A DNA stretch of 64,000 nucleotides. It comes from Rariglobus sp. Its GTDB lineage: Bacteria > Verrucomicrobiota > Verrucomicrobiia > Opitutales > Opitutaceae. The stretch is taken from NCBI GenBank assembly GCA_029266495.1, contig JAQSWS010000049.1, positions 1-64,000 of the forward strand. The letters run 5' to 3'. Numbering within the stretch: the stretch's first letter is position 1; every line of letters starts with the position of its first letter. The translations under genes and the position numbers were made by a program. Shown here in pieces: positions 10,351-17,734 of the stretch. A model generated the notes under the pieces. That model saw only the letters and a program-made list of their open reading frames with translations, did no database searches and was not told the DNA's origin.

Positions 10351-11367
10351 GTGAGTAACAAGACGCGCCGTTTAAAAGACATTCCACGGTCGGTGCTCGA
10401 TCTGTCCCCGGTGGTGGCGGGGGGCACGCCGGCGGCAGCGTTGCGCGGCAGTCTCGAGCTTGCGCGTCATGTGGAGACGCTTGGCTACCATCGTTACTGG
10501 GTGGCGGAACATCACAACATGACGGGCATTGCCAGCGCGGCGACCTCGGTGGTGATCGGGCATCTGGCGGCGGGAACAAAGACGATCCGGGTGGGAGCGG
10601 GAGGCATCATGCTTCCGAATCACGCACCCTTGGTGATCGCCGAGCAGTTCGGCACGCTGGAGTCGCTGTTTCCGGGGCGCATCGACCTTGGCCTGGGGCG
10701 CGCGCCCGGTGGCGATCAACCCGCGGCACGGGCGTTGCGGCGAACGCTGGGCACGAGCGGGGATGATTTCCCCGGGTTGCTCGAGGAATTGCGCGGTTAC
10801 TTTCGATCTGCGCGGCCGGGCCAGGCGGTGCGGGCGGTGCCGGGCGAGGGGCTGAACGTTCCCATCTGGTTGCTGAGTTCGAGCGGATTTAGCGCGCAAC
10901 TGGCGGGACAACTCGGGCTGCCCTTTGCGTTTGCAGGGCAGTTCTCCCCGCAGGCGATGGTGGGTTCGTGTGAACTGTATCGAAAGGTGTTTTGTCCTTC
11001 GGATGCGTTGTCCGCGCCGTATGTGATGGTCGGAGTCAACGTGATCGCGGCGGACACCGATGCGGAGGCACGGTGCCTGGCAACGTCGCACCTACAGGCG
11101 TTTCTCAACATGGTGCGTGGCCGGCCCGGGCCGCTGCCTCCGCCGATTGACAGTATGGACGGGCAGTGGTCGCCCGCGGAGGAAGCGGCCGTGGCAGGGA
11201 ATTTAAGCGCGTCGATCATCGGTGGCCCCGAGACGGTTCGCGGCGGGCTGGAATCGCTGCTCGTGAGCACGCAAGCCGACGAGTTGATCATCAACGCGAT
11301 GATTTTTGATCCGGCGGCGCGACGGCGGTCCTACGAAATTGTCGCGCAGGCATGGGATTCAAGGTGA
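10351..11367 (+). CDS. luciferase-like flavin-dependent oxidoreductase
   Basis: LLM-class (bacterial luciferase-like) TIM-barrel flavoprotein of 338 aa, MsnO8 type. Typical features are [19 protein letters not shown] near the N-terminus, [19 protein letters not shown], the [14 protein letters not shown] segment, and a C-terminal [10 protein letters not shown] motif. The substrate cannot be told from sequence. The GTG at 10351 is chosen. An upstream TTG at 10318 would overlap pdxA and add a basic, poorly conserved stretch. Confidence 0.85.
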   Translation: MSNKTRRLKDIPRSVLDLSPVVAGGTPAAALRGSLELARHVETLGYHRYWVAEHHNMTGIASAATSVVIGHLAAGTKTIRVGAGGIMLPNHAPLVIAEQFGTLESLFPGRIDLGLGRAPGGDQPAARALRRTLGTSGDDFPGLLEELRGYFRSARPGQAVRAVPGEGLNVPIWLLSSSGFSAQLAGQLGLPFAFAGQFSPQAMVGSCELYRKVFCPSDALSAPYVMVGVNVIAADTDAEARCLATSHLQAFLNMVRGRPGPLPPPIDSMDGQWSPAEEAAVAGNLSASIIGGPETVRGGLESLLVSTQADELIINAMIFDPAARRRSYEIVAQAWDSR

Positions 11368-11430
11368 CGCTCAATGCACCGGCAAAACGGTCACGCTTGA
11401 TAAACGCCCGTCCTGATCAATAGTGCCTTC

Positions 11431-11832
11431 ATGTCCGTTGCCGAAGTCACCACCGCCGTTCCATCGCCCGCCGCCGTCCTCCTCGAGGGCGTGCGTGAGG
11501 GCAACGAGAATTTGGTGCGCCTGACGGAGCCGGCGGGTGTCAAGGTGCGTTCACTGGTGGCACGCGAACAGCAGGGTGATTTCCTGCGGATCGCCATCAG
11601 CGGGGGCGGTTGCAACGGCCTGAGCTACAAGCTCCGTTTCGCCAAGGAACCCAAAAAGGGCGACATTCTCGTGCGTTCGGCCGGGGTGCCGGTCCTCGTC
11701 GACCCCAAAACGGCCCTCTACCTCAAAGGCACGGTTCTGGATTTCTCCAATAAACTCATCGCGGGTGGCTTTAAGTTCTCCAATCCCAATGCGAAGGCCA
11801 GCTGCTCCTGCGGCGAGAGCTTTAGCGTTTAA
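11431..11832 (+). CDS. IscA/SufA/ErpA-type iron-sulfur carrier protein
   Basis: HesB/IscA-family protein (133 aa) that carries or delivers Fe-S clusters. The three conserved cysteines are present: one in SGGGCNGLSYKL and two in the C-terminal CSCGESF. The first 30 or so residues are an extension over the minimal 107-aa family members. It stands alone between an oxidoreductase and infC. The nearby lipoyl synthase and PFL-activase (both Fe-S) would be plausible clients. Confidence 0.93.
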   Translation: MSVAEVTTAVPSPAAVLLEGVREGNENLVRLTEPAGVKVRSLVAREQQGDFLRIAISGGGCNGLSYKLRFAKEPKKGDILVRSAGVPVLVDPKTALYLKGTVLDFSNKLIAGGFKFSNPNAKASCSCGESFSV

Positions 11833-11907
11833 ACCGTGGGGCGGGGCCGGGGATTTTCCGTCTTTTTGATGTGCAGCCACTTCTTGGTTGTCTTCCCCCG
11901 CGACCTC

Positions 11908-11924
11908 CGCGAAATCTTTTCGCG
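11908..11924. promoter_or_regulatory. short perfect hairpin upstream of infC
   Basis: CGCGAAA-TCT-TTTCGCG forms a 7-bp perfect stem with a 3-nt loop between the IscA-type gene and the infC leader. No T-run follows. It could be a processing or attenuation element. Confidence 0.5.
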
Positions 11925-11948
11925 ACCCACCCTGCAACCTCCTTATTG

Positions 11949-12035
11949 ATGGCCAACTCGTTTCCTTCGTCGGGCGGCAACCGCCCCGGTTATTATCAGC
12001 GTCGTAACAACGACCCTTTCGCTCAAGGAACCTGA
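11949..12035 (+). other. 28-codon leader frame before infC (leader peptide or displaced infC N-terminus)
   Basis: An ATG at 11949 opens a 28-residue frame rich in Gly, Arg and Asn (MANSFPSSGGNRPGYY, then basic residues, ending DPFAQGT). It stops at TGA 12033-12035, two bases before the first IF-3-like codon in the next frame. It looks like the N-terminal extension I expect on verrucomicrobial IF-3. That makes it either the real infC start separated by a frameshift, or a leader peptide. Just upstream, 11937-11945 reads ACCTCCTTA, identical to the 3' tail of 16S rRNA. Confidence 0.6.
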
Positions 12036-12036
12036 A

Positions 12037-12597
12037 ATCCGCGTCATCAGCCCCGAGGGCAAGCAGCTCGGCATCATGCAGACCGAGCGCGCACTGGCAC
12101 TGGCGCAGCAGTTCAATCTCGACCTCGTCGAAATGGCTGCGACCGCCAAGCCGCCGGTCTGCCGCATCATGGATTTCGGCAAATACGTTTACGAGGAGCA
12201 GAAGAAGGCGAGCCACGCCAAGACCACCGCGACCAAGCTCAAGGAAATCGAGTTTACGCCGCGCATCGCCGGCGGCGACTTCCTCACCAAGATCCGTCAT
12301 GCCGAGGAATTCCTCGATCACGGCAACAAGGTGAAGCTCCGCCTGAAATTCCGCGGGCGCGAGATGGCTCACACCGAGATCGGTTTTGAGGTGATGAACA
12401 AGGCCCTCGCCGAACTTGAAGGCATGGGCCATCCCGACTCTTCGCCAAAGCTGATGGGCAAGCAGATCAACGTCATGTTGACGCCGCTCCCCACCAACAA
12501 GCGCAAGCGCAAATACACCCTCGATGCCGACGAACAGGCGATCGATGACACCGGTTCCGACGAAGGGGCCGAAGAGGCGCACGACGGCAAAGCCTGA
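12037..12597 (+). CDS. infC: translation initiation factor IF-3
   Basis: Binds the 30S subunit, proofreads the initiator tRNA-start codon pair and blocks 50S joining. The N-domain is recognisable from IRVISPEGKQLGIMQ onward, then KPPVCRIMDFGKYVYEEQKK and the KLKEIEFTPRI hinge region. The C-domain is followed by an acidic tail. The domain begins before the first in-frame ATG (12076). The only good fit is the ATC at 12037, which sits 7 nt after an AAGGA Shine-Dalgarno at 12026-12030. Non-AUG starts (AUU, AUC, AUA) are known for infC. The alternative is a frame loss relative to the leader frame at 11949. Confidence 0.85.
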   Translation: MRVISPEGKQLGIMQTERALALAQQFNLDLVEMAATAKPPVCRIMDFGKYVYEEQKKASHAKTTATKLKEIEFTPRIAGGDFLTKIRHAEEFLDHGNKVKLRLKFRGREMAHTEIGFEVMNKALAELEGMGHPDSSPKLMGKQINVMLTPLPTNKRKRKYTLDADEQAIDDTGSDEGAEEAHDGKA

Positions 12598-12611
12598 GCG
12601 GCCCGCCGGTA

Positions 12612-13655
12612 ATGGGCAGGTCCCTGCATACAGTTCTGATGAGCGCGGTTTCGGCCGCGCTCATTTTATTTGCCGTGTCTTCCACCGGCGCCGCGCCGGC
12701 GTCGCGCAATCCCGCGGCGTCGAGCGCCACCCACCTCAAAATCGGTGGAGTGGAGTATGTGGATGCCCGGGTGTTTCTGGCCCGCCTCGGCTTCAAGGCC
12801 GTGTGGATCGAACGCGGGAGAAGCCTCCGATTTCAGTCGGCCATGGCCAGGATCGACATGGAAGCCGACAAGCGTGACGTGGTCTTCAAGGGCCTGCGCC
12901 TGCTGATGGGCGAGCCGGCGGTGTTCCGTGGCAACACGCTTTACCTGAGTCGCATTGATGCGGAGAAGCTGTTCCTTCCGATCCTGAGCCCGTCCTCGGT
13001 GAGCACACCGCCGGCGCCGGTATTGCGCGTCATTGCGATCGATCCGGGGCACGGCGGGCAGGACACGGGCACGCAGAACAAGCCGCTCAAGCTCGATGAA
13101 AAAGCGTTTACGCTGGACGTGGCGAACCGCTTGCGGGCGCTGTTGGTGAAGCAGGGTTACAAAGTCGTGATGACTCGCACGAACGACCGGTTTGTTTCGC
13201 TGGCAGACCGTGCCGAGATCGCCAACAAGGCGGGCGCCGACCTGTTCATCAGCATTCATTTCAACGCGGTGGGGGGCGCGCCGCTCGTGCGCGGGTCGGA
13301 GACCTATGTCATGACGCCGCGCCATCAGCGTTCGACGGGAAGTCCGTTGCGCGACCCGAGCGACAAGGTGGACAATCCCGGCAATCGCAACGATCCGTGG
13401 AATGCGCTGCTCGGTTATCACATGCACGAGCAAATGCTGGGGAAGCTTGGCAGCGTGGATCGCGGATTAAAGCGGGCGCGTTTTGCGGTGCTGCGACTCG
13501 TGAACAGTCCCGGGGTGTTGATCGAGGCGGGGTATCTTTCGAATGAAGCCGAGGCGCGCAAGATCGGCACACCCGCCTATCGCGCGGCCATCGCCGAGTC
13601 GCTCGCGCAAGGCGTGCGTGCGTATGCCCAGGCGATCACGACGGCGAAGCGGTAG
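12612..13655 (+). CDS. N-acetylmuramoyl-L-alanine amidase (Amidase_3)
   Basis: Periplasmic zinc amidase of 347 aa that cleaves the bond between the sugar and stem peptide of peptidoglycan. A signal segment (residues 5-29) is followed by a copper-amine-oxidase-like N-terminal domain (about 40-120). The catalytic domain then starts at VIAIDPGHGGQDTG. Zinc ligands are His147, Glu163 (LDEKAFTLDV) and His216 (FISIHFNA); the catalytic Glu is 305 (GVLIEAGYLS). The ATG at 12612 is 15 bp after infC. Confidence 0.93.
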   Translation: MGRSLHTVLMSAVSAALILFAVSSTGAAPASRNPAASSATHLKIGGVEYVDARVFLARLGFKAVWIERGRSLRFQSAMARIDMEADKRDVVFKGLRLLMGEPAVFRGNTLYLSRIDAEKLFLPILSPSSVSTPPAPVLRVIAIDPGHGGQDTGTQNKPLKLDEKAFTLDVANRLRALLVKQGYKVVMTRTNDRFVSLADRAEIANKAGADLFISIHFNAVGGAPLVRGSETYVMTPRHQRSTGSPLRDPSDKVDNPGNRNDPWNALLGYHMHEQMLGKLGSVDRGLKRARFAVLRLVNSPGVLIEAGYLSNEAEARKIGTPAYRAAIAESLAQGVRAYAQAITTAKR

Positions 13656-13681
13656 GTGTGAACGCGTCCGCTTCGTCCGGC

Positions 13682-15478
13682 TCAGAAAGGCCAGACGCGG
13701 GGGACGATGATCATCGCTGCGGTGAAGCAGAGGATGTTCAGCGGAATGCCGATTTTGAGGAAGTCGGTGAAGCGATAGCCACCCACGCCGTAGACGTAGG
13801 TATTGGTTTGATAGCCGATGGGGGTGGCGAAGGCAGCCGAGGCGGAGAACATCACCACGATGACGAACGGTTGCATGTTGACGCCGAGTTGCGTGGCGAT
13901 GCCGATGGCGATCGGGACCATGAGCGCGGCGACGGCGTTGTTGGACAGGATCTCGGTCAGGATTGTCGTGACGAGGTAAATGGCTCCGAGCACGAAGAGG
14001 GCCTTGTGCTCCGCTGGAACGACGGCTTGCACGCCGTTGACGACCAGGTCGGCGAGCCAGAGCGCGGCGCCGGTCTGTTCCAAGGCCAGGCCGGCGGCGA
14101 GCATGCCATAGATCAGAAAAAGAATGTTCCACTCAATGGAGGCGTAGGCTTCGTTGGTCTTGAGGCAGCCGGTGAGACAGACGACGACGCAACCGGCGAG
14201 CGCGCCCACTTCGATGGGCACCCAGCCGAATGTGGCGGTCGTGATCACGGCCGCGATCACGCCAAGGACGACGGGCATGTTCTTGTGTTGCGAGGTGGCC
14301 GGGACACGCGCGCGGTCGAAGAGCACGAGGTCGTCGCTCTGGCGAAGCGCGTCGATGGCCTCGTCGGTGCCCATCATGAGCACGATGTCACCCGCCTCCA
14401 GCGGAAGGGTTTCGAGGCGTTCACGGACGTTTTTGCCTTTGCGGTGCACGGCCAGCACGATCATGCGGAAACGCTGGCGGAAGTTTACCTCGCGCACGGT
14501 GTGGCCGACGATGCCGGAATGGGGGTTGACCACGGCTTCGACGAGAGAGCCTTCGTGGGCGGCGATCTGCTCCAGTCCGAGTTTGAGTTCGGAGATGAGG
14601 TCGATGCCGGCAACACCCCGGGTGGCGGCGATGCCTTGGGGGCGGCAGGCGAGAATGATGCGATCGCCGGCGTTGAGGCGGATCTTCTCGGGTTCGATGT
14701 AGAGGGCGACGCCGTTGCGCACGATCTCGATCACGCGGATGCCGCGGGCGCGGGTGAGGCCGGCTTCGACGAGGGTTTTGTTGATCGCCGGGGAGTCGGG
14801 CTGGACGAAGGCCTCCGTGATGTATTCGCGCCGTTCGTCCTCGGTGAGGATGGAGGTGAGCATCTCGCGGACGGGCAGGAGGCGTTTGCCGCAGAGCGCC
14901 AGGTAAACCGCGCCGATGATCGTGGTGGGCACTCCGAGCCAGGCCAGTTCGAACATGCCGAAGGACGGCAGTTTTTTTGAAATCAGGATGCCATTGACGA
15001 CGAGGTTGGTGCTCGTGCCGATGAGCGTGCAGGCGCCGCCGAGGACCGCGGCATACGAAAGGGGGATGAGCAGCTTGGAGGGTGCGAGGCTCATCTTGCG
15101 CGCGAGGCCGAGCACGACGGGCAGGAAGACGACGACGACGGGCGTGTTGTTGATGAAGGCGGAGACTCCCGCGACCATCATCACGAGGAGAAACATCACC
15201 ACCGGATAGGACCAGCCGGCGGATCTTTCGATGAAGCCGGAGAGAAGCTCGATCGCACCGCAGCGGACCAAGGCGGCGCTGAGGATGAACATGGCGCCGA
15301 CGGTGATTGGCGCGGGATTGGAGAAAACGGAGAGCGCTTTTTCGGACGAGAGCAGCCCGGTGGCGATAATGGCGACGAACAGGGCGAGCGCGGTGAGATC
15401 GGGCGGAATTTTTTCCCGCACAAAGCTCACCAGTGTGAGGGCGAGCAGGATGAAGATGATGATGATTTCGCTGGTCAT
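13682..15478 (-). CDS. SLC13-family permease with two TrkA-C domains
   Basis: Inner-membrane anion (sulfate or dicarboxylate type) sodium symporter of 598 aa. The N-terminal half has the DASS motif region SAFINNTPVVVVFLP, the C-terminal half TEILSNNAVAALMVPIA. Between them, about residues 205-375, lie two RCK_C/TrkA-C regulatory domains, seen as ALYIEPEKIRLNAGDRIILA and LETLPLEAGDIVLMMG. This is the SLC13/TrkA-C architecture. It overlaps ctaG by 4 bp on the same strand, so it is probably the last gene of the oxidase transcription unit or its own coupled pair. The substrate is not evident. Confidence 0.9.
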   Translation of the reverse strand: MTSEIIIIFILLALTLVSFVREKIPPDLTALALFVAIIATGLLSSEKALSVFSNPAPITVGAMFILSAALVRCGAIELLSGFIERSAGWSYPVVMFLLVMMVAGVSAFINNTPVVVVFLPVVLGLARKMSLAPSKLLIPLSYAAVLGGACTLIGTSTNLVVNGILISKKLPSFGMFELAWLGVPTTIIGAVYLALCGKRLLPVREMLTSILTEDERREYITEAFVQPDSPAINKTLVEAGLTRARGIRVIEIVRNGVALYIEPEKIRLNAGDRIILACRPQGIAATRGVAGIDLISELKLGLEQIAAHEGSLVEAVVNPHSGIVGHTVREVNFRQRFRMIVLAVHRKGKNVRERLETLPLEAGDIVLMMGTDEAIDALRQSDDLVLFDRARVPATSQHKNMPVVLGVIAAVITTATFGWVPIEVGALAGCVVVCLTGCLKTNEAYASIEWNILFLIYGMLAAGLALEQTGAALWLADLVVNGVQAVVPAEHKALFVLGAIYLVTTILTEILSNNAVAALMVPIAIGIATQLGVNMQPFVIVVMFSASAAFATPIGYQTNTYVYGVGGYRFTDFLKIGIPLNILCFTAAMIIVPRVWPF

Positions 15479-16269
15479 GCTTTTCCGGCGCGGCTTTCGG
15501 AGGCCTGATACCAGCGGTAGAAGGCGACAATAAAGACGATGAACGTCACGCCCATTCCTCCGGTTTTCATGATGACGGAACCCAGGAGCTGATCCTCGGC
15601 GGGACCGAATCCGGCGAACAGGCGGGGGGCGTATTCATAGGTGGGATAAAGGATGTCGTTGGAGAAGGCGATGAAGGCGAACACGGGGGTCATGCCGATG
15701 ACCACGCCGACGAGATACAGCATCTGGGTGGCATAGGGGCGGCGGGGGAATTCGGACGACGGGCTGAGGATCGGCCACCAGTAGAAAAGGGCGGCGGCGA
15801 AGAACATGACGTGCTCGGCGATGTGCACCCAGCGTTTTTGCAAGTCCCAGTCATAAAGGGCGGGGGCGTGCCACACGGAATAAACCAGCGTATAAATCAG
15901 GCCGCAGATCAGCGGCTGGGTGAGGAGCCCGAAGAGGGGGCGAAGAGGCGGCCGGGCGGTGACGGTGGAGACCAGCCAGGCGGGCAGGCCGAGCAGAAAG
16001 AGCACGGCCGCCACATACATGATGAGCTGATGCTGCACCATGTGGCCGCTGAGCAGGAAGCGTTCGCCGATCTGGTCGAGCGGGGAACCGACCGCGAGGT
16101 AGAACGTGACAAGCGACAGGTAGAACCTGATGGCGTGTTTGCGGGGGTAGGCTTCGCCGGGGGCGAGGCGTGGGCGCAGGGGCCCGGTGCAGAGTGCGTA
16201 GAGCCAGCCGAGCAGGATGAGTCCCCCGACCAGGTGCGGTTCGTTATGCCAGTGGGTCCAGTCGATCAT
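15475..16269 (-). CDS. ctaG: cytochrome c oxidase assembly protein, CtaG_Bacillus/caa3 type
   Basis: Polytopic membrane protein (264 aa, about seven helices) of the caa3_CtaG family, needed in other bacteria for assembly of the caa3 oxidase, probably at the CuB or heme site. Typical features are FLLSGHMVQHQLIMYV with paired His, VYSVWHAPALYDW, and HIAEHVMFFAAALFYWWP. The ATG at 16269 (MIDWTHWHNEPHL) is preferred over upstream starts. It lies downstream of the structural genes beyond a terminator, so it likely has its own promoter or relies on read-through. Confidence 0.88.
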   Translation of the reverse strand: MIDWTHWHNEPHLVGGLILLGWLYALCTGPLRPRLAPGEAYPRKHAIRFYLSLVTFYLAVGSPLDQIGERFLLSGHMVQHQLIMYVAAVLFLLGLPAWLVSTVTARPPLRPLFGLLTQPLICGLIYTLVYSVWHAPALYDWDLQKRWVHIAEHVMFFAAALFYWWPILSPSSEFPRRPYATQMLYLVGVVIGMTPVFAFIAFSNDILYPTYEYAPRLFAGFGPAEDQLLGSVIMKTGGMGVTFIVFIVAFYRWYQASESRAGKA

Positions 16270-16380
16270 GGGTGGAGCGGGAAGCCTCGGAAGGCAGAGG
16301 CGAATTGACCACAAAAAGCACGAAAAGACGCAAAAGAAGAAGCACGGAGACAGGGATCCATCACCGGATTTTCAGGCGCG

Positions 16381-16408
16381 AAAAAGGCGGCCCGGTGAAA
16401 GGCCGCCC
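16381..16408 (-). terminator. rho-independent terminator after oxidase subunit IV
   Basis: Read on the minus strand, GGCGGCC (16401-16407) and GGCCGCC (16386-16392) form a 7-bp GC-only stem with an 8-nt loop. A run of five T follows (16381-16385). It lies 23 bp after the subunit IV stop and separates the structural genes from ctaG. Confidence 0.8.
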
Positions 16409-16430
16409 GAACGGGTTCCGGCTGGTCTGC

Positions 16431-16805
16431 TCAGGCCGCTCGAACGTTGTAGCTGATCGCGGAGGTTTCCTCCGTGGTGAGCGGCTTGCTGTCTTCCGTG
16501 GCGAAGAGCGCAAGCAAGGCGATGACCGTGCCGCCGGCCAGGGAGAGGCCGATGAAAAACAGGATCGTGCAGAAGAGTTTGTCCCATTTCAGGTGCATGA
16601 AGATGAAGATCACCAGCATGAACTTGACGAGGGACAGGGTGACCAGGCTCGTGACGATGAGCCACTTGGCCAGCGGGATGTAGATCAGCACGATCTCCAC
16701 GCCGGTGATGACGGCGAGGATCATCGCGAGCTGCACGAAGATATGGAACTTGCTGGCTTCGTGCTGACCGTGGCCGGCGGCGGCGGGTGAAGAGGAGGCG
16801 CTCAT
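16431..16805 (-). CDS. cytochrome c oxidase subunit IV (prokaryotic)
   Basis: Small oxidase subunit of 124 aa with three membrane helices (about residues 20-45, 47-72 and 80-103). The middle one carries the KFMLVIFIFMHLKWD motif typical of caa3/CyoD-like subunit IV. It stabilises the complex and is not catalytic. The ATG at 16805 (MSASSSPAAAGHGQHE) gives the usual length; longer upstream frames run into the subunit III gene. It is the last gene before the terminator. Confidence 0.92.
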   Translation of the reverse strand: MSASSSPAAAGHGQHEASKFHIFVQLAMILAVITGVEIVLIYIPLAKWLIVTSLVTLSLVKFMLVIFIFMHLKWDKLFCTILFFIGLSLAGGTVIALLALFATEDSKPLTTEETSAISYNVRAA

Positions 16806-16815
16806 GGGAGGAGAA

Positions 16816-17667
16816 TCAGAGGTATTCGAGCAGGTAGACGGCCGTGAAGATGATGATCCAGACGATGTCGACGAAGTGCCAGTAGAGGCCCATCGACTCG
16901 ACATCGATCGCATTGGCTTCGCCGAATTCGACCGCTTTGCGATCGCGTCCGAGGAACACGAGGGCGATCAGGCCGGCCACGGTCACGCCGATCGCGAGCA
17001 GGTCGTGATGGACGAAGGCGGAGAGCATTTCGCCAGAGAGGCCGTGGTGTTCCTGAAAGGCATGGACGCCGCCGAGGAGGGCCTTGATGGCGGCGACGGT
17101 GACGACGGCAAAAACCAGCAGGTGGATGAAGGACTTGAGGATCCAGGGACGGCCGTCGGCGGGCTTGAACGTGCGGATATACATGAGCACGAGCCAGAGA
17201 ACACCGATGGCAACGTGGCAGCCGTGGGTGCCGGTCAGCGTGTAGAACGTAGACCCGAACATGCTGCTGCTGAGGGTAAGGCCCTTTTCGTGGACGAAGT
17301 GGCTGAACTCATACACTTGGCACGCGAGGAAGATCAGGCCGAAGACGATCGTGCCGAGGAGCATCTTGCGGGTCGCGGGGACGTGGCCCTTCTGGCAGGC
17401 ATTGACCGCCAGCGCCATGAGGAGGGACGACATGAGCAGGATGAACGTCGAGAAGGACGTGAGCTCGAGCGAGAACAGGCCGACGATGTCGGGCTGGTTG
17501 GGCGTCTGGTGGAGACGGTAGATCAGGTGCGTCGAGATGAGCGCGCCGAAGAACATGCAGTCCGACGCAAGGAACGCCCACATGAAGAGCTTCTTGTTGG
17601 GAATGCCCGTCGTGGTGGTGTGATCGTGGTGGTGGTCGATGGCCCCGGCGGCCGCGTGAGTGCTCAT
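16816..17667 (-). CDS. ctaE: cytochrome c oxidase subunit III
   Basis: Seven-helix core subunit (283 aa) of the heme-copper oxidase. The His-rich N-terminus is followed by LFMWAFLASDCMFFGALIST. The signature GSTFYTLTGTHGCHVAIGVLWL sits mid-protein, and the end SMGLYWHFVDIVWIIIF is typical for the family. The ATG at 17667 is preferred over a TTG four codons upstream. It is separated from subunit I by a 67-bp spacer filled by a word repeat. Confidence 0.96.
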   Translation of the reverse strand: MSTHAAAGAIDHHHDHTTTTGIPNKKLFMWAFLASDCMFFGALISTHLIYRLHQTPNQPDIVGLFSLELTSFSTFILLMSSLLMALAVNACQKGHVPATRKMLLGTIVFGLIFLACQVYEFSHFVHEKGLTLSSSMFGSTFYTLTGTHGCHVAIGVLWLVLMYIRTFKPADGRPWILKSFIHLLVFAVVTVAAIKALLGGVHAFQEHHGLSGEMLSAFVHHDLLAIGVTVAGLIALVFLGRDRKAVEFGEANAIDVESMGLYWHFVDIVWIIIFTAVYLLEYL

Positions 17668-17683
17668 TGCTGAAGACAAAAAG

Positions 17684-17711
17684 TTGAGAGCTGAGAGTGG
17701 AGAGCTGAGAG
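17684..17711. repeat. 14-bp tandem word repeat between subunits I and III
   Basis: Two adjoining units, TTGAGAGCTGAGAG (17684-17697) and TGGAGAGCTGAGAG (17698-17711), differ at two bases. This is the same style of degenerate word repeat seen in other spacers of the window. Confidence 0.75.
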
Positions 17712-17734
17712 ATCGGAGGAGCCCGATGGGAAAC

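Noticed and set aside
9122-10579. A 485-codon minus-strand open frame opposite lpxA and pdxA
   Set aside because: Arg/His/Pro-rich antisense shadow; the plus-strand genes are clear enzymes with full motifs.
13658-14980. A 440-codon plus-strand open frame opposite the SLC13 permease
   Set aside because: Asp/Gly/His-rich antisense composition without any recognisable motif; the permease has intact family signatures.
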